Of a DNA stretch of 64,000 bases, positions 35,352 through 45,059 are shown piece after piece. Both the position numbers and the translations under genes were made by a program. The DNA is from Bathynomus jamesi. Taxonomy: Eukaryota; Arthropoda; Malacostraca; Isopoda; Cirolanidae. The DNA lies in NCBI GenBank assembly GCA_023014485.1, contig JAJOZX010000938.1, positions 304,001 to 368,000 of the forward strand, in the 5' to 3' direction. Numbering within the stretch: the first letter of the stretch is position 1; every line of letters starts with the position of its first letter. Below the pieces are notes generated by a model. The model ran no database searches and was not told where the DNA came from. It saw only the letters and a program-made list of their open reading frames with translations.

Positions 35352-36130
35352 AATAAAAAAACAATTGGCAAAAGGATCTCTGGGAGTGGTAATCGGGGAT
35401 GAGTCTGTTGACGTCTAATGCCAGCTTGTGACATGCCAGCGTGTGATATGCCAGAAAAAAAAATTAGACTAACACGAACTTAGTTGTAGCTTTGAGTAAA
35501 TTAACCCACTTTTTGTTATTCTTTATACTTTTTTCTTCTCTCTTTATTGCATGTCTGTAACTCTCTTAATTGCATGTCTGTAGTTTGCATGGTATGATAG
35601 TGTTTGAGTTAAGAATGTGTTGTAAAGCATTCTTATTTTACTTCTTTCATCTTTCACGCCCTTCCAGCCTAGTGGGCTGCATCCTCTACCTCCCTATGGA
35701 CTGGAGGATCGGTCTGCAACAGTTGGAAGAATGTGTTGCTTTGAGTTAAGAATGTGTTGTTCTTGAGTTAAGAATGTACTGTATTGCATGGTTTGTAAGG
35801 GTTCTTATTTTCCTTCATTTCATCTTTTTACGGCAGAGTGGGCTCTACCTCTCATGGAGTAGAGGACCGTTCTGCAATCTTTCCTATTCTCTCCGACTAT
35901 TTTTCTGACTTGTCGGCAGTGGCCGGCGGATGATGATGGTGAATCTTTTTTTCTCTGTTTCTGAATGAATGTTAACCCACGAGTCATAGGTGATGCTACT
36001 TACTTAACCCCTTATTCTCTTCTCTTAACCCCCTACTCTTTCCTTTCTCTCGGGCTAACCTTAGAGTGGATCTTAGGGTCTTTGTTAGCCTTAGCTTCTG
36101 TAGATCGGTAGCTCTGTAGATCTGTAGGTC

Positions 36131-36290
36131 TAAGGTGGAGTGTAAACATCTTTCCACGGTTCGTAGGGGCAGGACCCGTTATTGCAACACTCGATCATGT
36201 TGTTTATCTCTCTCTCTGCTGACCAAAGCTTTTGTTATCTTTCCACAACAAAAATTTAATTACATGTCATAAACGATCGCCTAATCTGAA

Positions 36291-36344
<54 letters not shown>

Positions 36345-36926
36345 TATACATGGCTATATATATCATCGTTCACGTTTAAAAATGAAATCTGAAACATCTG
36401 CTGTTTTATTTCTTTATGCCTATTCTCTGATTTTCACGTACTTAACACCTCGACTCTCTCGAATACAAGATCAAAATAACAAAACGTCTCACGTCTCTCT
36501 ACGAACGGTGACATTTGGCACATGCCATAAAACTTAACAACTCGCTCGATATCGTATTTTTACAGCCCACTACATTACACATCTTTCTTTTTCTAAATTT
36601 ATTTATTGTATCGCGGAAATTTTACAGCGGCTGCCTTCATGGATAATTAAACATCTTCCACTTTTATGATACGCATTTTAAATTATACTGCCCACCTCAT
36701 CACACGTCTTTGTCATTCCTTCATGGGTAATTAAATATCTTCCACTTTTAAAGCATCATAAACCATAGTTTTTTCTCAACCATATGTGAATATATCTTCC
36801 AATATCACATGACATAAAAGGTTTTCACTCCCCCTCTCCCTCTCTCCCTCCCTCCCTCCCTCTCTCCCTCTCTCTCTCTCCCTCCCTCTCTCTCTCTCTC
36901 TCTCTCGAATAAAAGATCGAAAATCA
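36131..36926. other. Non-coding stretch with microsatellites, copy 2
   Basis: (TA)n at about 36294-36340 and a CT/CCCT-rich tract at 36830-36905. No gene. Confidence 0.6.
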
Positions 36927-37192
36927 AATCGTTTCGCGTCTCTCCACCAATGGGGACATCTGACACGCACCAGATTTCACGGGGCAACCAACCACATCCC
37001 TGTGGGGAGGATCCAAGGACCTCTGTTTGGTTGCTATGCAGGCCTCCGCGTCAAGTCCCGCCCAAAATTCACCGCTACCCACTAAGAAGCTAACGACTGT
37101 GTTTTGTGGGTTGGTCACAGGCCCCCTCATAAAGGGAGAATTTCGACTCAAAGCCTCAGTTCGCATTTTTCTCGCTTAGTGCTTTATGCCCC
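36927..37192 (+). promoter_or_regulatory. Core promoter of small exon A, copy 2
   Basis: Identical block order to 16701-16965: CCAAT, CCCGCCC, TTTGTGGGTTGGT and CATAAAGGG at 37128, about 65 bases before the ATG. Confidence 0.6.
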
Positions 37193-37368
37193 ATGAGTCA
37201 GATATCGTTGTACAATTCCCCGGATCTGATTGAGGAGAAAGACATTTGTGCCCACACGGCGCTCCACCTCTTCAATGCTATAGATCGGGGGCAGTTTTTA
37301 TCTACCCAGAGTGTTACGGAAAATTGTGATGAAATGCTAGAACCGCTCAATGAAGACGCTCCTGAAAT
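37193..37368 (+). CDS. Small first exon A, copy 2 (start of putative spliced antisense gene)
   Basis: Same 58-codon exon as 16966-17141, ending AT|GTAAGT with a phase-2 donor. Unlike copy 1, it faces the whole minus-strand Polinton gene set (38226 back to 42344). On the same strand beyond the ATPase lies an exon-like ORF at 42436-42724 with an acceptor in the matching phase. I infer that these are two exons of one gene, with an intermediate exon lost: compare the minus-strand exons at 48324-48467 and 45674-45826 in the right fragment. No known family recognised. Confidence 0.6.
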
Positions 37369-37631
37369 GTAAGTAACCTATAAGTGTCTAAACTAGCTTT
37401 ATTCAGTGTTTTCCTACAAAGAAAAATTAATCCTAGGGCTCTTTCTCGTTTTTAACAATATAATCTAACCATAAAAGGCGGCAATAAAAGCGTTTTCAAA
37501 AATATTTTTTATTCTCTGTTTCCATCGCGATTATAATTCCATCTCGTTTATAATTCTCAATCTAATTTCCTTTTATTCTGAATTTTTCTACAACGTAAAA
37601 ATTAATCCCATTGTTTTTAATTATTGTCTTG
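37369..37631. other. Intron-like AT-rich sequence
   Basis: AT-rich sequence between the donor of exon A and the truncated end of the hexon gene. No gene. The protease and the hexon C-terminus expected here are missing. Confidence 0.5.
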
Positions 37632-38226
37632 ATCAGACCCAGATTTATGCGGATCTCAGGAATCGTGCGGGTAAGCTTCAACTTCATATCCACCCCGTTC
37701 ATAAGCAACTTCTCCTGGAATGTGAAGTCTGTATGCAGGCGTCCAAAACATTCATATATCTTTTTTCAAGAATTTTTAAATTTATCCTTTATCCCATTTT
37801 CATCTTTAGTGTGGTAATACCCCTCTGCGGTTAAAATGGTGTCCTTCACTTCTTTTGAAAAGTTGAGGACATTTTCCAGATAGGCTCGTAAGTGGTAGTA
37901 CCCCGTTCCTGCCGAGATGTTAACCTGGTTTAAATACACTTCACACTGGCTTCAGGGTAGGCAGAGTAACTATCATCGCACTCCTTTCCATCAGAATGGG
38001 CTATACGCAATTTAGCGTACATGTGCATGCACCCCGGTTCAAAAAAGTAAGGGCCTGAGCTGGGTATCACGAATTCTATAGGGGCACTCTGCGAACTAAT
38101 TGTGTTTAATGGATTAATTGTAATAAAGTCGCTATGCTCAATAGAGACCTGAGTAGGGGGCATATCAAAGAGGGACAGTTCCGATTTACAGCATTGTGAA
38201 CTACACGGATGGAAGAAACGCGCCAT
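37632..38226 (-). pseudogene. Hexon-like major capsid protein, left fragment, truncated
   Basis: Start ATG at 38226. The N-terminus reads HPCSSQC, then LPTQVSIEHSDF in the right-hand homologue (MPPTQ here), the conserved start of the Polinton/adintovirus hexon-like family (also found as F54H12.2-like proteins). A deletion of about 23 bases near 37945 shifts the frame, a TGA lies near 37755, and similarity to the right-hand copy ends near 37632 after roughly 200 codons, so the C-terminal half is missing. It lies 134 bases after the PX gene in the same direction. The duplication boundary at 38039 falls inside it. Confidence 0.8.
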
Positions 38227-38360
38227 GACGAGTCAGAAATAGTGCCACCTCCCTCGACAAATATTAGTCAGCCTATGATTCGTAAGAGTAGTGTCCTCAG
38301 CTTATATCAGTTAAAAAAATGATCAGCCATAGGTTTCATACGTTTAGAACACTTCTTTTT

Positions 38361-38735
38361 TTATTTCCTTTTAGGCTTAGCGCCACGTGATGGTAACCCC
38401 TTCTTCCTGGCAGATCTCTTCTTTCCGCCACGTGTTGGTAACCTCTTCTTCCTGGCAGATCTCTTTCCGCCACCACGCATTTTTCTCTTTGCATCTTTGA
38501 TGATTTCATCCCTTGTACGTTTTAAATGTTTTTTTAGAGCTTCTTTAGGCTTAGTGCCACCCATTATGTCTTCTGCCGTGTTAAAACCTGTTTGTAACGC
38601 CTTCCGCCCTAGGTACCTGGCACCCCTCTTCAGCAGTGGGACAGCGGTGCGTAGTATGGATGAAAAAATGGATCCAAGTCCACTCCCACGCTGGTACCTC
38701 ACCCCTCGGTAGACTGTGAACGGTCTTCGAGTCAT
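38361..38735 (-). CDS. PX: adenovirus pX/pVI-like basic core/membrane-active protein
   Basis: 124 codons, intact. It opens FTVYRGVRYQRGSG, typical of adenovirus-like pX proteins in Polintons and adintoviruses. A hydrophobic/amphipathic SIFSSILRTAVPLLKRG segment follows (about residues 22-38). The C-terminal 45 residues are almost all Lys, Arg, Gly and Ser, with a near-repeat of RGGKKRSARKK. The role known for the family is virion core or membrane disruption. Its ATG overlaps the penton stop as TAATG. A second version in the right fragment (43242) keeps the same overlap. Confidence 0.8.
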   Translation of the reverse strand: MTRRPFTVYRGVRYQRGSGLGSIFSSILRTAVPLLKRGARYLGRKALQTGFNTAEDIMGGTKPKEALKKHLKRTRDEIIKDAKRKMRGGGKRSARKKRLPTRGGKKRSARKKGLPSRGAKPKRK

Positions 38736-39598
38736 TATAAACGACGAAAGTGTAGTTTCACTGTTAAGCTGCCATCACCGAATGGGAATTTTTTCCCCTC
38801 AATCGTTCTTATATATATCGAGATGTTGGTTAATAGATTAGTCGCAACATTCACATAATGGGGCTTGTCATATGTAATGCTCAAACTTTTCCCTCTACGG
38901 GTGGGGATGTGTGTAATGCGCAGCAGGCGCGCCTGGGTGTCCCCAACACATTGGTGCTGTACGATATTGCTGTAAATATAGCACATGTCTGGGGACGGAG
39001 AGCTTTCACCCAATTTCACCATCTTCATTTGATACATTAAGCTGAACAAGTCATGTTGTGCCTTGTAAAAGGTATCTCTTTGGGGAGCGGAGCCATATCG
39101 GCCCTCAGCCACAATTGTGAACAGCTCTTTATCTTTAATATTTCTTCTAAGCGTTGACTTTAACTTCAATGTGCATGCAGGCGTGTCTATGTTTACGACT
39201 TCAAAAAGTAAATCGTATGTCAGGCGCAACATTTCAAGACTCTTGTTTAACCCCGTCACAATGTCCATGGCTGTATCATAATGCCCGATTCCTTGCGATA
39301 CATTTGTGCTATAATACCGTTCCTCGCCGAACAGGACTGATCGCATAGTATTGTCTAAGGTTATGCTTAATTTTTCGCACTCATCGAATCTTCTAATGAT
39401 CAGAAATATGATTTGTTCATTTTCAATAGTTAAAAATTTGGTGGCTAACTGGAGTTCACATAACCCCACCTCATACGAATCACGCTCCAATTTAATGGGC
39501 CCGTGGAGTTCTGTCACAGAGTTGGCGAGGGTGTTGTTAGGGTGTACAGACAGGGACGAGGAGGACGGTAGTGTGACGTAGAAATGGTTAGGAGCCAT
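38735..39598 (-). CDS. Penton-like minor capsid protein, left fragment
   Basis: 287 codons, intact from MAPNHFYVTLPSSSS to a stop overlapping the PX start. Family features seen: YVTLPS followed by HPNNTLANSVT at the N-terminus, a YEVGLCELQL block at about residue 43, ITYDKPHYVNV near residue 245 and a C-terminal SLTVKLHF strand. These are typical of the Polinton/adintovirus penton (single jelly-roll minor capsid) family; the function is inferred from that family. It is the only complete copy among four in the window (relics at 10548, 30746 and 42751). Confidence 0.8.
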   Translation of the reverse strand: MAPNHFYVTLPSSSSLSVHPNNTLANSVTELHGPIKLERDSYEVGLCELQLATKFLTIENEQIIFLIIRRFDECEKLSITLDNTMRSVLFGEERYYSTNVSQGIGHYDTAMDIVTGLNKSLEMLRLTYDLLFEVVNIDTPACTLKLKSTLRRNIKDKELFTIVAEGRYGSAPQRDTFYKAQHDLFSLMYQMKMVKLGESSPSPDMCYIYSNIVQHQCVGDTQARLLRITHIPTRRGKSLSITYDKPHYVNVATNLLTNISIYIRTIEGKKFPFGDGSLTVKLHFRRL

Positions 39599-39606
39599 GT
39601 TGCATA

Positions 39607-40667
39607 CTATTTAAGCTTCATTACTGCATCAGCTTGTATATAGGTGTTGAAGCTTTCTGGGTAACCTAGCCATTTCACCAGGTACATTTTTCTCATTCCT
39701 GAACCTTTGCTTCCGATAATTTTCTCAATTTTAATCACGTTTTTTCCTAAATTAAATGCCACTTTCTGCAACTCCTCGCGGTAAAAGCCTCCTGCGATTT
39801 CTTCCTCATTCAAATCTTCAACGTAATACATCATTATCTCACCTTTAGGTTTCATAGCTCTAACTTTAAAAATCTCACGTGTCCATCCTTGCTCAAATCC
39901 CTTCGCGAATTTATTTCCCGAATGTGACAGCCTTACATAATCATTTATTTTGAAACGCGCAGAGTGTGGTGGTCGCTTTCCATCTCTTCTCGCCTCTGGA
40001 TGTGTACCTCTTTCTAAAACTTTGTTAGGTGTTGTCCCAATCGTGCGATGGTGTGGGCGGTTGTAGGATAAGGCCAATGATTCCCAGAATGTCTAGAAAT
40101 CTGTATGTGCTTTTATGTGTAAAATATCGGTGCATGCGTTCCTTTATGGTACGTTGAACTCTTTCAGCTAAAGACACCTTATGTATAAAATTGGTGGTGT
40201 AATAGCTGATATTAAACTGCCAACATGTTCTGAAAAGCGCGACCTATAAATTCTTCCCCCATATCCATAAAAAAATAGCCAGGAATCCTGTTTTCATTCA
40301 ACATAAACGTTTTGGTCGCTTTAGCAACTGTTTCAGGCGATTTATTTTTCAGGGGAATTAACCACAGGTATCCAGAGAATACTTCTATTATGAATAGGAG
40401 GTAGCGGTAACCATCGTTATACACTGAATATCTTTGCATGTCTGTTAAATCCGCCTGCCAAATAAAGTCAATCGAAGCAGCTGTTGTCTTGGTCGTTTTA
40501 AACCTTTTTCTCAACGGTTTATGAAGTGTATAAGCATCCTCTCCCCGCAAAAATCTCTCAACATCTTTTTTCCTTACATCGTAAACACCTCTATACAGTC
40601 TATTAGCACCACCATAGGAGGCGTGGTTAGAAATGTCATAATAGCCGTTACTTAATATGTTAGCCAT
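39607..40667 (-). pseudogene. Polinton retrovirus-like integrase with chromodomain, frameshifted
   Basis: It starts MANILSNGYYD at 40667. The first ORF (to 40212) has a TLHKPLRKRF linker, then FIWQADLTDMQ (first catalytic Asp) and FMDMGEEF (second Asp; the family usually has D-N-G, here D-M-G). A frame change near 40215 leads into SLAERVQRTIKERM, which holds the catalytic Glu. A second change near 40080 returns to LSYNRPHHRTIG. The C-terminus is a chromodomain (IIGSKGSGMRKMYLVKWLGY). The family inserts element DNA into the genome. The D-D-E residues are all present, but the frame is broken twice. Confidence 0.86.
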
Positions 40668-40717
40668 TTGCGTATTTTAGAAGCACGTGGGTAGGGTTGA
40701 CCGTTTGTTCTCTTCTT

Positions 40718-41398
40718 TCACCTCATCAGAGACGCCGCTGCTGCTGGGGGCGATGGCGTACTCAGTTGTGACATATGCGAGACTTGAGCCAAGTCTTTTA
40801 ACCTATTCAGATTAACTATCAATGTTTTGGGGACATTTATTTGTTGTAGTCTTGCTTTAATATGCTTCCAGCTTGTTGGCGAGGGTCTGTCCCACTTTCT
40901 CACCAGATCATGAACAATATCTACGATATTGGATCCTTGTACCCTTGTTCCTTCAACAATGACCTCGCCTGTATCGAACCACTGTATGATGAGGTCCTCA
41001 CTCAATAGCTTATAAAGACTTAAGCCTTTATTCCTCAATGTATGTGGGAGGCTGTTTTTTAGCACATGTTCGATGTGTTGTGTTCCGTTGCTCTTTGGTT
41101 GGGCATCGTCGGGGGAAGGTCTTGTGTCGCCATGCTCAGCACTACTCGCGCTGTGCCTAATAACCACAGGGAGCTCTGTCGGATGCTTATATTCCTCGTA
41201 CTCTTGAAGAAATTTCTGCAAAGCCTCTTGGTACAAGATCCTTTTCTCATCAGGTGAATTTTCACTGTTTAATAGGGCTAGCAACGCGTTTTCCATTCTT
41301 TCAAGCCTACTTTCACGGGGTTCTAGAACCGTGTCTGGAATCTTTGAACTTTGCAATGAAGCATACACCTCGTGCGGAATCACAACCACCTTCTTCAT
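40718..41398 (-). CDS. Conserved Polinton protein of unknown role
   Basis: 226 codons, intact, beginning MKKVVVIPHEVYASL. An N-terminal helical part with PDEKRILYQEALQKFLQ is followed by a disordered Ser/Pro linker, then a folded-looking region with LIIQWFDTGEVIVEG and GSNIVDIVHDLVR, and a Pro-rich end. In this position and with these motifs it matches a protein repeatedly seen next to the ATPase and integrase in animal Polintons; I know of no proven function. Nothing suggests an enzyme. It starts 315 bases downstream of the ATPase end. Confidence 0.65.
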   Translation of the reverse strand: MKKVVVIPHEVYASLQSSKIPDTVLEPRESRLERMENALLALLNSENSPDEKRILYQEALQKFLQEYEEYKHPTELPVVIRHSASSAEHGDTRPSPDDAQPKSNGTQHIEHVLKNSLPHTLRNKGLSLYKLLSEDLIIQWFDTGEVIVEGTRVQGSNIVDIVHDLVRKWDRPSPTSWKHIKARLQQINVPKTLIVNLNRLKDLAQVSHMSQLSTPSPPAAAASLMR

Positions 41399-41712
41399 TA
41401 TATTAATCTAGTCAGTAAAGGACACAAAACTGAAAATAAGATGGGTAGGAACGATCCTCTTTGTACAATAATGCGCTTTTTCTTGCCCAGTTTGACTTTT
41501 ATGAGCGAGCGTTAGTATCATGTTCTTGTAACGACGTAAGCGAGTCTTCGGAGAGGGTTTCATTGGCACATTACATTTTATAACATTAAGACAGATTTCA
41601 CAGATTCATTTCAAAAAGTCAGAGTCGATATTTTTAACAAACATGTGTTGCAGGGTCCGGGGCAATCGTTGATAAATTTTTATTAATTCAAGGTATTTCT
41701 TTAGCCTATTTG

Positions 41713-42344
41713 TCATTCTGGAATATACACCGTTTCAGGTTCGCTTGGGAATATGTTCGTTCTTAGAAGCACCCTAAACGTGTTTCGCGGGTGAAGGTCA
41801 CAAAGCAAATATCCATAACGCTGGTTTGTGGCCTCTTTATAAACCCCCAAAAACTCTTTACGCTGATTCTGGAACATTTGATTGGCTAATACCTCAATTT
41901 GTGATACATTTCTACGTTGCGCGAATAAGACTAGATATTGTGTATTCAACGACACATCGCGCATGTATCTATTTTTGAAAAATAGATTCTGATTGATGAA
42001 GAACACGCATATATGAAGATGGGGGGAGAACACTGTAAATGTCTCGGCAAACGTTTTATCCATTTCCAACATGAGATCATCAATTACAATAACTGTATGT
42101 TCATTTCACTTTAACGAATTAACGTCATAGACCCCCTTGTGGAACAAGATTTCATCTTGGTGCTCGTTGAACACTAATTGGTATGTCGAATAGCACCATA
42201 TAACTTTATGCAGAAATTTTGAGAACATCTCTCTCCCTTTTCTTTAATGATTTTAAGCATTAACACAGTTTTAAGACATGCTGTAAGGCCAGATATAATA
42301 CATGTGGATGGGCTCGTGAACCTGAATTTTTCTACAGAACCCAT
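41713..42344 (-). pseudogene. Polinton packaging ATPase (FtsK/HerA type), degraded
   Basis: ATG at 42344 opens MGSVEKFRFTSP, then the P-loop region, which reads GLTACLKT where the family has a GPT-x-x-GKT-type Walker A, so the Gly before Lys-Thr is replaced by Leu. A frame change in a GAGAGA run near 42228 leads to FLHKVIWCY. A TGA at 42109-42111 (TTAAAG|TGA) and another frame change precede VIVIDDLM, the Walker B block. The C-terminal part (41713-42072) is open: FFINQNLFF, then LFAQRR and TNIFPSEPETVYIPE. The family pumps genome DNA into capsids. The broken frame and altered P-loop make it inactive. Confidence 0.82.
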
Positions 42345-42435
42345 TTCTATTACGTCACACCCCTAAGTGGGCCATTTACAAAATATAATAAATATTTAAG
42401 TGATGACCCTTATATTTTGTTTTCTTCTTCCACAG
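42345..42435. other. Intergenic segment with a splice acceptor at its end
   Basis: Between the minus-strand ATPase start and a plus-strand exon. It ends in a pyrimidine-rich TTTTCTTCTTCCACAG, a good acceptor. Confidence 0.55.
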
Positions 42436-42724
42436 AACCGTGAATGACTACGACGATGGACAGCACCCCATCATCGCTATCATCGAGCACCGCGAGCCCG
42501 TTGACCGTGCAGCTTCAGAACCCCTCCCCGCCGACGAGGCCTCACAAACGACAACTGAAGCACGCGCCAGTTCAAAGCGGAGGCGTGATGAAGAACCCTC
42601 CACATCAGGTATAAAGCGTGCCAGGATTGTTCCGGTTGTTAGACCACCAGTAATAGAGCCCCTGCCCTCAAAGTCTTACGAAACAACCCCCACAATAGTA
42701 CCTTCCTCAAATATAACCACTTAA
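42436..42724 (+). CDS. Putative terminal exon with NLS-like basic stretch
   Basis: Directly after TTCTTCCACAG the sequence is open in the frame that needs one base from this exon to complete a codon (phase 2), for about 95 codons to a TAA at 42722-42724. The product is acidic at first, then Thr/Ser-rich, then SSKRRRDEE and GIKRARI, which look like a nuclear localisation signal, then Pro-rich. It has no convincing ATG of its own, which supports an internal or terminal exon. Phase and strand match exon A at 37193-37368. Function unknown; a nuclear early regulator would fit, but this is a guess. Confidence 0.5.
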
Positions 42725-42750
42725 ACATATGTTTAAAAAACTCACACCTT

Positions 42751-43243
42751 ATGAATGATTTAATATACGAAATCGTAAACAGAGGAGGCACTGCACATAC
42801 TTTAATGCTAAAATCAAAGGCTAACAGAAATCTTAAAGACGGAAGAGTGTTCAAAATTATAACCGAGGGGCGTTATCGAGCAGCCTTCCAAAGAGACACC
42901 TTTCACGAGGCACCGGATGACTTGTCCAACTTAGTGTATCAGCTGAAGATGGAGAAATTGGATGTAAGCTCTCAGCCTCCAGACATGTGCTATATTTACA
43001 GCAATATAGCGGAACACCAGTTTGTTGGGGATACCCAGGCACGACTGCTGCGCGTAGCGTACATTCCCAACCATAGAGGAAGGAGCTTCAGTATTACATA
43101 TGACAGACCCCATTATGTGATTGTCTAAATTAATCTAATAACTAATATCTCAATATATATAAGAACGATTGAGGGCAAAAATTTCCCATTCGGTGAGGGG
43201 AGCTTAACAGTGAAGCTACACTTTCGACGCACTGAGTTATAAT
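42751..43243 (+). pseudogene. Penton-like protein, right fragment, N-terminally truncated
   Basis: It starts abruptly near the codons equivalent to residue 125 of the intact penton: DLIYEIVN, then EGRYRAAFQRDTFHEA, PDMCYIYSNIA, ITYDRPHYVIV. An in-frame TAA at 43126-43128 stands where the family has a small residue, and the frame then continues to SLTVKLHFRRTEL. The stop overlaps the PX ATG as TAATG. Many substitutions separate it from the left fragment, so the two are diverged relatives. Confidence 0.82.
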
Positions 43244-43667
43244 GTCCAGGAAACCATTCACGGTATACCGAGGGGTGAGATACCAGCGTGGTAGTGGACT
43301 TGGGTCCATTTTTTCATCCATTCTACGCACAGCTGTACCACTACTGAAGAGGGGGGCTAGGTACCTTGGGAAGAAGGCGTTACAAACAGGTTTTAGCGCA
43401 GCAGAGGAAATGCTCCCGGGAACTAAACCTAAAGAAGCTCTAAAAAAACATTTAAAACGTACACGGGATGAAATCATCAAAGATGCTTAGAGAAAAATGC
43501 GTGGCGGAGGAAAGAAGAGAATTGATAGGAAGATGGGGGTGCCAACACGTGGTGTAAAGGACAGAACTGTTAGGAAGAAGAAGGGGTCCAGTGGTATTAA
43601 ACTTAAAAGGGCGCCAAAAAATAAGTGCTCTAAGCGTATGAGAACTATGACCGGTCAATTTTTTTAA
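43242..43667 (+). pseudogene. PX basic core protein, right fragment, one in-frame stop
   Basis: MSRKPFTVYRGVRYQRGSG matches the left PX. 82 codons are open. A TAG at 43488-43490 stands where the left copy has AAG (Lys). The frame then stays open through a Lys/Arg/Gly-rich tail to a TAA at 43665-43667. The tail differs from the left copy, with no repeated RGGKKRSARKK unit. Confidence 0.8.
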
Positions 43668-43751
43668 CTGATGTAAACTGCGGACGCTACTCTCACGAAT
43701 CATAGATTGACTGATACTCATCGGGGGAGGTGGCACTGTTTGTAACTCACC

Positions 43752-45058
43752 ATGGCATGTTTCATTCATCCTTGCAGTTCACAGTGCTCTAAATCGGAGC
43801 TATCCCTCTTTGAGCTGCCTCCAACTCAAGTTTCTATTGAGCACAGTGACTTTATTACAATTAACCCTTTAAACACGATTAGTTCACCCAATACCCCTAT
43901 AGAGTTCGTGATACCCAACTCAGCCACTTACTTTTTTGATCCGAGTTGTATGGACATGTACACTAAACTACGCATAGCTCATTCTGATGGAACAGACTGC
44001 GATGATAATTATGCTGCATACCCCGAAACAAACTTTCTGCACACCATATTCAGCCAGTGTGACGTATATTTAAATCAGACTAACATCTCGGCAGGCACGG
44101 GGTACTACCACCTACGATCGTATCTGGAAAATGTCCTCAACTTTTCAAAAGAAGCGAAGGATACCTTTTTATCTGCCGAGGGGTATTACCACACTAAAGA
44201 TGAGGGTAGTATAAAGGATAAATTTAAAAATTCTAAAAAAAAGATACATGAATGTTTTGGACGCCTGCACACGGACTTTACATTCCAGGAGAAGTTGCTT
44301 ATGTTATGAACGGGGTAGATATGAAACTGAAGCTTACCCGCACGAGCCCTGAGATTTGTATAAATCTGGGCGCTGACCAAGGAGAAAGCGCGAAACCTGT
44401 TGTGATCCATATCATGGAGGCATATTTGCGTATACGCCGAGTGAAGCTAAGTTCCGCGAAACATATAGAAATTGAGAAAGAACTGTTACACACCACAGTG
44501 AAATACCCAATTAACAGGGTACAGATCAAACTGTACACGATCCCCACAGGATTGGCATCGAAACAGATAGAAAACATCGCTCTTGGAGTACTGCCTAAAA
44601 GGATTTTAATTGGGATGCAAGACCACGCTTCGACGAATGGGGATTATAAAAAGAGTGCCTTGAAGTTTGAAAATTTTGGGCTTAAAAATATTACTTTATA
44701 TATCAATGGCGTCGCATTGGGTAGGACAATGAATATGGACTACTCGTCAGATGCTGTGTTCCCGCTCTGCGCGAGAGCATACAGCAGTTTAGCCCATAAC
44801 ACAGGGGTGTGTGACGAACTTGGAATCGGCCTAACACAGAAAGAATTTGTGGATCAGTTTAATATTTACTCATTTGACGTTACGCCTGACTTGACTGCTG
44901 GCGTAAGCACCCATTTAAACCCGCAGTAGACCGGTGCGATTTCAGTGCGTTTGGATTTCGCCAAACCTACAAACGCGCCTATTAGTGTATTACTGTATCT
45001 AGAAACACAGTCCCTAACAGAAGTAGACAGATTTAGGAACATAAGCACAGATTTTTAA
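43752..45058 (+). pseudogene. Hexon-like major capsid protein, right fragment, nearly full length
   Basis: About 430 codons, close to the family length. N-terminus HPCSSQCSKSELSLFELPPT, then an IEFVIPNSATYFFDPSCMD block, a GYYHLRSYLENVL segment, MNGVDMKLKLTRT, PKRILIGMQD and a C-terminal VRLDFAKPTNAPISVLLYLE strand pair, as in the Polinton/adintovirus (F54H12.2-like) family with a double jelly-roll fold (family knowledge). Breaks: a 5-base duplication of TTATG at about 44299-44308 shifts the frame, and a TAG at 44927-44929 splits off the last 43 codons. The protease gene follows 1 base after the TAA. Confidence 0.85.
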
Positions 45059-45059
45059 A

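Larger units (their letters stand above)
31624..36130 (+). mobile_element. CR1/L2-like LINE, copy 2
   Basis: Same order of domains as 11426-15900, but with many base substitutions. For example, about 3 differences lie in the 40 bases that begin AACGCGCGTAGT near 12393/32597. Fewer frames are broken than in copy 1. Confidence 0.85.
20212..38039 (+). repeat. 20-kb direct duplication, copy 2
   Basis: Second copy of 1-17813. Outside the LINE the two copies are almost substitution-free and differ mainly by short indels in homopolymers and microsatellites. Across the LINE and its 3' region (about 31624-36130) they differ at many bases. The right edge at 38039 lies inside the hexon gene of the left Polinton fragment. 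Confidence 0.95.

Noticed and set aside
42857..43113. Minus-strand ORFs overlapping the right-hand penton
   Set aside because: Shadow frames of a gene supported on the plus strand by family motifs.
43752..45058. Host gene similar to C. elegans F54H12.2
   Set aside because: That name reflects annotation of the same Polinton capsid family in host genomes. Neighbouring PX, penton and protease genes show an element origin.
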